A stretch of 64,000 nucleotides of DNA from Stenotrophobium sp050739895 (GTDB taxonomy: Bacteria > Pseudomonadota > Gammaproteobacteria > Nevskiales > Nevskiaceae). This document shows, piece after piece, positions 60,213-64,000 of this stretch. The position numbers and the translations under genes are program-made. Location of the stretch: assembly GCA_050739895.1 (NCBI GenBank), contig JBOICK010000060.1:1-64000 (forward strand), in the 5' to 3' direction. Position 1 is the stretch's first letter. Each line of letters opens with the position of its first letter. The notes beneath the pieces are model-generated. The model saw only the letters and a list, made by a program, of their open reading frames with translations, was not told the DNA's origin and made no database searches.

Positions 60213-62246
60213 TCACAGATCGTACTTGATCGTGAACGTCGCATAGTCGCGGTCGGCATAACCGTTCTGGATGATCGGGCTGTTCGCGCCACTCATCTGC
60301 CCGGCCTCGGTATTGCTGCCGCGCACACGCGCATTGGGATTGCCGAAGAAAAAGTTATAGCCCAGCGCGAATGACAGGTTGGACAGGTAGGTCATGGTGC
60401 TCTGCACGCTGAGGCGCTTGTCACCGGCGCCAGTCAGCGAACCGAAGGCACCGGCCATCGCCGAATTGCCCTTGATCATCATCGAGTAGCCGAGCTGGTT
60501 GCTCAGGTCCCAGCCGGAAATCACGTTGTGATTGCCGAAGAGCGCCAGCATCTGGAATCCCGACGAGGTCGTGTCGGCGGTCAATGAATCACCATTGCCG
60601 ACCGGCGTGATTCCGAAAGAGGGCTGGATCGCATCAACCTTGGTGACGTGCACCAGACCCGCTTCACCCACCACTGCGACATCATCCACCAGGAAGCCTG
60701 GGTTGACCGTGTAAATTCCCGAAACCAGCGCCTGCCCCAGATTGCCGCGCGTGTAGACTGGGCTGAGCACGCCGCCGATATGGGCCTGTACCTGCATGTC
60801 GATGCCTTGGCGGTACAGCAGTTCGCCGGCGACATTCACCGCGCCGACCACCGTCGAGAAGCTCATGCCGGTCAGCTTGATGCCGTCGTAATACTTGAGG
60901 GCATAAGACACCGGCTCCGGCTGGTTGATGGCTTGGGTGGTGATCGGCACGCTGGTGAGATTGGCCGCATTGATGCCCAGGCTACTCAGCACGTTGTTGA
61001 CCGCCCCGGTCAGTGTTGTCGGCAAGCTTTGATAAATCGCCTGGGTCGGGTTGGCGATCAGCGGGTAGCCCATGGTCAGCACCACCGCCGGATTGGTGTC
61101 GCTATAGCGCAGGCGATACAGACCGACGTTGAAGTTTGGCGTCAGGTTGTATTTGAGGCCGATGCCGTATTGCCCGTGCTTGCTGGGCAGGATATCCGGG
61201 TTGCGGGTCACGTAAATATAGGCAGGCGCGCCCAGTGTCGAGTATCCCAGGCCTGCGCCCAGCCCGCAGAGCTGATCCAGCGGTGACGGCAGCAAGCCCG
61301 TGCAGGTATTGGGTTCCAGAGTCGCCGGGTTTGCCGAGCCGTAGCCAAACGTTGCACCGGGACCGATCAGGTCGGACGGCGAGAAATAATCGCCCTCCGC
61401 GAACAGCTGGGTCGGCTTGAAGGTGAGCTTGTACTGACCGAGCAGCGTGATCTTGTCATTGATCGAATAGCGCAACGCCACCTGGTTCACCGGCAGCAGG
61501 ATGTCCTTGACCTCCGCGCCCGGCACGAAGGCCTTGGTCGCGTCCGCGGGGCCCTGCGATAGCGCGATGCCCGAGAAGAACAGGCTCTCGCCCCAGGCCA
61601 CCAGCTGCTGGCCCAGACGCAAATCAAGCGCGCCCTCGTCTCCGATATTCCAGTCGCCGTAGACGTAGGCCTCGAGTAGCTGTGCGCGCTGGCCGTCATA
61701 ATGGCGCGTTGCCGCCGTGAACTCGTTAGGCGCGCCGGTCTTGTTGACCGTGGAGCCGGGCCCGTATGGTAGGGAGGTATTGGCGTTCTTGTGATGATAG
61801 ACGTCGTCGTAGAACGCCGAGCCGCTCAGAATCAGGCCGTAGTTATCGTGTCTGAGACCGAATTCGCCGAAAGCACTGACGCGGTTATTGATCAGGCTGT
61901 ATTTCTTGAAATTGCGGTCACCGTCATCAAAGTTGTCCGTGTTGGACAGGCCTGTGTGGCCAAATCCGACGACCTGCTGGGAGCCCGACACTCCGGGATT
62001 CGACGGCGCTACCGTGGGGACGAAAGGATCCACCGCGCCATTGATCAGGGCCTGGTCCGGATTCTTCATTCGCATCGCCAGCGCATAGCCCAGTGTCAGC
62101 CGGTAGCTCGCGGTGGTGCCGTCCATCATTTCATACGAACCGGCCCAGGCCGTGCTGCTCAATACCACGCCGGTGGCAACCGCCGCCGCGAGGCCGACGC
62201 CGCGCATCCGCCCGCAGCCCGCACTGCTTCCTTTCAGAGATGTCAT
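60213..62246 (-). CDS. DUF1302 outer-membrane protein (second copy, long form)
   Basis: A 677-aa paralogue of the 16438-18051 protein. Signal peptide (cleavage near AWA-GSYEMM), then ASYRLTLGYALAMRMKNPDQ, RNFKKYSLINNRVSAFGEFG, LGQQLVAWGESLFFSGIALS and GPADATKAFVPGAEVKDILL, ending in FTIKYDL. It is about 140 residues longer, mainly from inserted glycine/proline-rich stretches near residues 60-95 and 290-440. Strong GGGGGAG site before ATG 62246. No DUF1329 partner is adjacent. Likely an outer-membrane protein for hydrophobic substrates. Confidence 0.9.
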   Translation of the reverse strand: MTSLKGSSAGCGRMRGVGLAAAVATGVVLSSTAWAGSYEMMDGTTASYRLTLGYALAMRMKNPDQALINGAVDPFVPTVAPSNPGVSGSQQVVGFGHTGLSNTDNFDDGDRNFKKYSLINNRVSAFGEFGLRHDNYGLILSGSAFYDDVYHHKNANTSLPYGPGSTVNKTGAPNEFTAATRHYDGQRAQLLEAYVYGDWNIGDEGALDLRLGQQLVAWGESLFFSGIALSQGPADATKAFVPGAEVKDILLPVNQVALRYSINDKITLLGQYKLTFKPTQLFAEGDYFSPSDLIGPGATFGYGSANPATLEPNTCTGLLPSPLDQLCGLGAGLGYSTLGAPAYIYVTRNPDILPSKHGQYGIGLKYNLTPNFNVGLYRLRYSDTNPAVVLTMGYPLIANPTQAIYQSLPTTLTGAVNNVLSSLGINAANLTSVPITTQAINQPEPVSYALKYYDGIKLTGMSFSTVVGAVNVAGELLYRQGIDMQVQAHIGGVLSPVYTRGNLGQALVSGIYTVNPGFLVDDVAVVGEAGLVHVTKVDAIQPSFGITPVGNGDSLTADTTSSGFQMLALFGNHNVISGWDLSNQLGYSMMIKGNSAMAGAFGSLTGAGDKRLSVQSTMTYLSNLSFALGYNFFFGNPNARVRGSNTEAGQMSGANSPIIQNGYADRDYATFTIKYDL

Positions 62247-62485
62247 TGGCTCCCCCTCGAATTTCTTTTATGACTTCGATATCTAACTTAGTTGCAGTCA
62301 GATTGCCACGCTTCACCCGAATTGATTAGGCCGGATTTAACCTCAGGCCGGGCTTTGCCGCAGCATGCGGCGCATGCCGTGCTGGCAACAAGCGTGGAAA
62401 TAGGGCACTTTAGGCGCTGGAGAACCGCGGCCCGGCCGGCCGCAATTACGCCCTGTGATTTGGCGGCAAAAAAAAGACGAGAGCC

Positions 62486-63958
62486 ATGAAAAAATACCTG
62501 AGCCCGATCGACGCCGCCTTCCTGCGCATGGAATCCAAGCGCACGCCGATGCACGTCGGCGCGATGATGACTTTCAAGCTGCCCGACGATGCGCCGCCGG
62601 ATTTCCTGCGCAAGCTCATCGCCAACATGCGCGAGACGCCGTTCATGCCGGCGCCTTTCGACTGCCGCCTCGCCGAAGGCCGGCTGTCGCGGCTGGCGCC
62701 GTCCTGGGAAAAAACCGCGGTGGACATGGAATACCACATGCGCCACTCGGCGCTGCCGCATCCCGGCGGCGAGCGCGAACTCGGCGTGCTGGTCGCGCGC
62801 ATGCACTCGCATCCGCTCGACCTGTCGCGGCCGCTGTGGGAATGCCACCTGATCGAAGGTCTGGAAAACCACCGCTTCGCGCTCTACTTCAAGGCCCATC
62901 ACTGCGCGATCGACGGCATGGGCGCGATGAAGATGGTGCAGAAATGGCTGTCGCCCGATCCCAACGACAGGAGCGGCATGGGCCCGTGGGTGCTGGCGGC
63001 CAAGACGGTCGACAGCGCAATCACCCGATCGTCCTCGCTGTGGCAGCGCCTGCAACGTCCTGTGCGCGCGGCTTCCGAGCAGGCTCGCGGACTCAGGGAA
63101 TTGGTCAGGGGTCTGAACAAGATGGCGCGCGGAGCTGACAGCGGCACACGCCTGGCGCTGAGCACGCCGCGCAGCCTGTTCAACGTGCGGGTCTCGCAGC
63201 AGCGCCGCCTCGGCACGCAGATCCTCGACCTCAACCGCATCAAGGCGGTGGCCAAGGCCACTGACGCCAGCGTCAACGATGTGATGCTCGCCATCTGCGG
63301 CGGCGCGATCCGGCGCTACCTGCTGGAACACAGTGCGCTGCCGGAAAAATCGCTGCTGGCGTCGGTGCCGGTCGCCTTGCAACGCGCCGATGATGCAGGC
63401 GGCAATGCCGTTGCCGGCTTCGTCGTACCGATAGGCACGGAGCTGCCGGAGGCGCGCGACCGCGTGGCACTGGCCAACCGTGTCACCACGCGCAGCAAGC
63501 AGGAACTGCTGGAAATGCCGCAGGCCTCGCTGAACCAGCTGGCGCTGCTCGGACTGACGCCGTTCCTGCTCGGCCAGATGACCGGCACGCTGCCGAAGAT
63601 TCCGCCGCTGTTCAACTTCGTGATTTCCAACGTCGTGCTGTCGAAAAACCCGCTGTACCTGATGGGTGCCGAGCTGGAGGCGATGTACCCGGTGTCGTTC
63701 CTGTTCGACGGCTACGCGCTCAACATCACGCTGGTCGGCTACAAGGACCGCGTGGCGGTCGGCTTCCTCGGTTGCCGCGAAGCGATTCCGCGTCTGCAGA
63801 AACTGGCGGTCTACACCAGCGACGCGCTGGCGGAGCTGGAGCAATCCGTCGGCATCGCCGCCATCGAAAAACCGGCGCAGAAACCTGCAAAAAAACCTGT
63901 GCGGAAAGCCAGGCCGGCACCAGCAAAAAAGAAAGCGCGAACAAAATCTGCTCGCTGA
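62486..63958 (+). CDS. WS/DGAT-family O-acyltransferase (second copy)
   Basis: A 490-aa acyltransferase: LSPIDAAFLRMESKRTPMHV at the N-terminus, the catalytic AHHCAIDG motif near residue 137-144, and the C-terminal LFNFVISNVVLSKNPLYLMG. The last 25 or so residues are a lysine/alanine/proline-rich basic tail (PAQKPAKKPVRKARPAPAKK) not needed for the fold; it may bind membrane or nucleic acid. Divergent from the DUF1302 gene. Expected to make wax, sterol or glycerol esters from acyl-CoA. Confidence 0.92.
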   Translation: MKKYLSPIDAAFLRMESKRTPMHVGAMMTFKLPDDAPPDFLRKLIANMRETPFMPAPFDCRLAEGRLSRLAPSWEKTAVDMEYHMRHSALPHPGGERELGVLVARMHSHPLDLSRPLWECHLIEGLENHRFALYFKAHHCAIDGMGAMKMVQKWLSPDPNDRSGMGPWVLAAKTVDSAITRSSSLWQRLQRPVRAASEQARGLRELVRGLNKMARGADSGTRLALSTPRSLFNVRVSQQRRLGTQILDLNRIKAVAKATDASVNDVMLAICGGAIRRYLLEHSALPEKSLLASVPVALQRADDAGGNAVAGFVVPIGTELPEARDRVALANRVTTRSKQELLEMPQASLNQLALLGLTPFLLGQMTGTLPKIPPLFNFVISNVVLSKNPLYLMGAELEAMYPVSFLFDGYALNITLVGYKDRVAVGFLGCREAIPRLQKLAVYTSDALAELEQSVGIAAIEKPAQKPAKKPVRKARPAPAKKKARTKSAR

Positions 63959-64000
63959 TTCTCTCTGAACAACACGTCGCGTGATGCTGCGCCGAGCCGC

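Overview
The window looks like chromosomal DNA of a high-GC gammaproteobacterium. The order argH / algZ-algR-hemC-hemD-hemX-hemY matches the arrangement known from Pseudomonas. The accessory gene content (paired DUF1302/DUF1329 envelope proteins, wax-ester-synthase-like acyltransferases, a steroid 5-alpha-reductase homologue, flavin monooxygenase components, a meta-cleavage lower pathway) is typical of hydrocarbon- or steroid-degrading Nevskiales/Solimonas-type bacteria. The order-level placement is an inference.

Layout. 1-7.0 kb: housekeeping (argH, two-component pair, haem genes). 7.0-8.5 kb: a decayed segmental duplication of a lipoprotein gene and the start of a DUF1214 gene. 8.3-12.2 kb: DUF1214 protein, sulfotransferase, APS kinase and PAP phosphatase, in effect a sulfation module. 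12.5 kb: SLAC1/TehA-type transporter. 13.6-27.8 kb: a catabolic region with two divergent promoters that share a candidate operator, containing DUF1302/DUF1329, SDRs, a flavin reductase, a luciferase-like monooxygenase, an exported SurE-like phosphatase, an esterase, a LuxR-type regulator and an FAD dehydrogenase. 27.9-37.3 kb: an AraC-type regulator divergent from a six-gene fatty alcohol/wax-ester-type operon, less GC-rich than its surroundings. 37.4-41.6 kb: S4 protein, DUF1653 protein, a sulfatase with its formylglycine-generating enzyme, and an SDR. 41.8-49.0 kb: a meta-cleavage lower pathway (C-C hydrolase, hydratase, acylating acetaldehyde dehydrogenase, aldolase) with cupin, VOC and FABP-like proteins. 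49.2-54.3 kb: small stress and redox genes and the steroid reductase homologue. 54.6-57.4 kb: a sensor kinase and a tandem-receiver regulator. 57.6-64.0 kb: a second SDR/EthD/flavin reductase/DUF1302 set and a second acyltransferase.

The most striking signal is not a gene. Six intergenic sites (1096, 12200, 26189, 48950, 52461, 57439) carry an element of exactly 114 bp with a rigid symmetric design: 10-bp terminal inverted repeat, 24-bp spacer, 46-bp block beginning with G and ending with C whose interior is almost pure A/T, 24-bp spacer, 10-bp inverted repeat. The cores differ in sequence but keep length, position and composition, and the bases just inside the inverted repeats covary. I do not recognise this element family.

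A second signal is a long, well-conserved candidate operator found in opposite orientations in two divergent promoter regions (about 18108-18140 and 22781-22812). It suggests one regulator for the whole 13.6-26 kb catabolic region.
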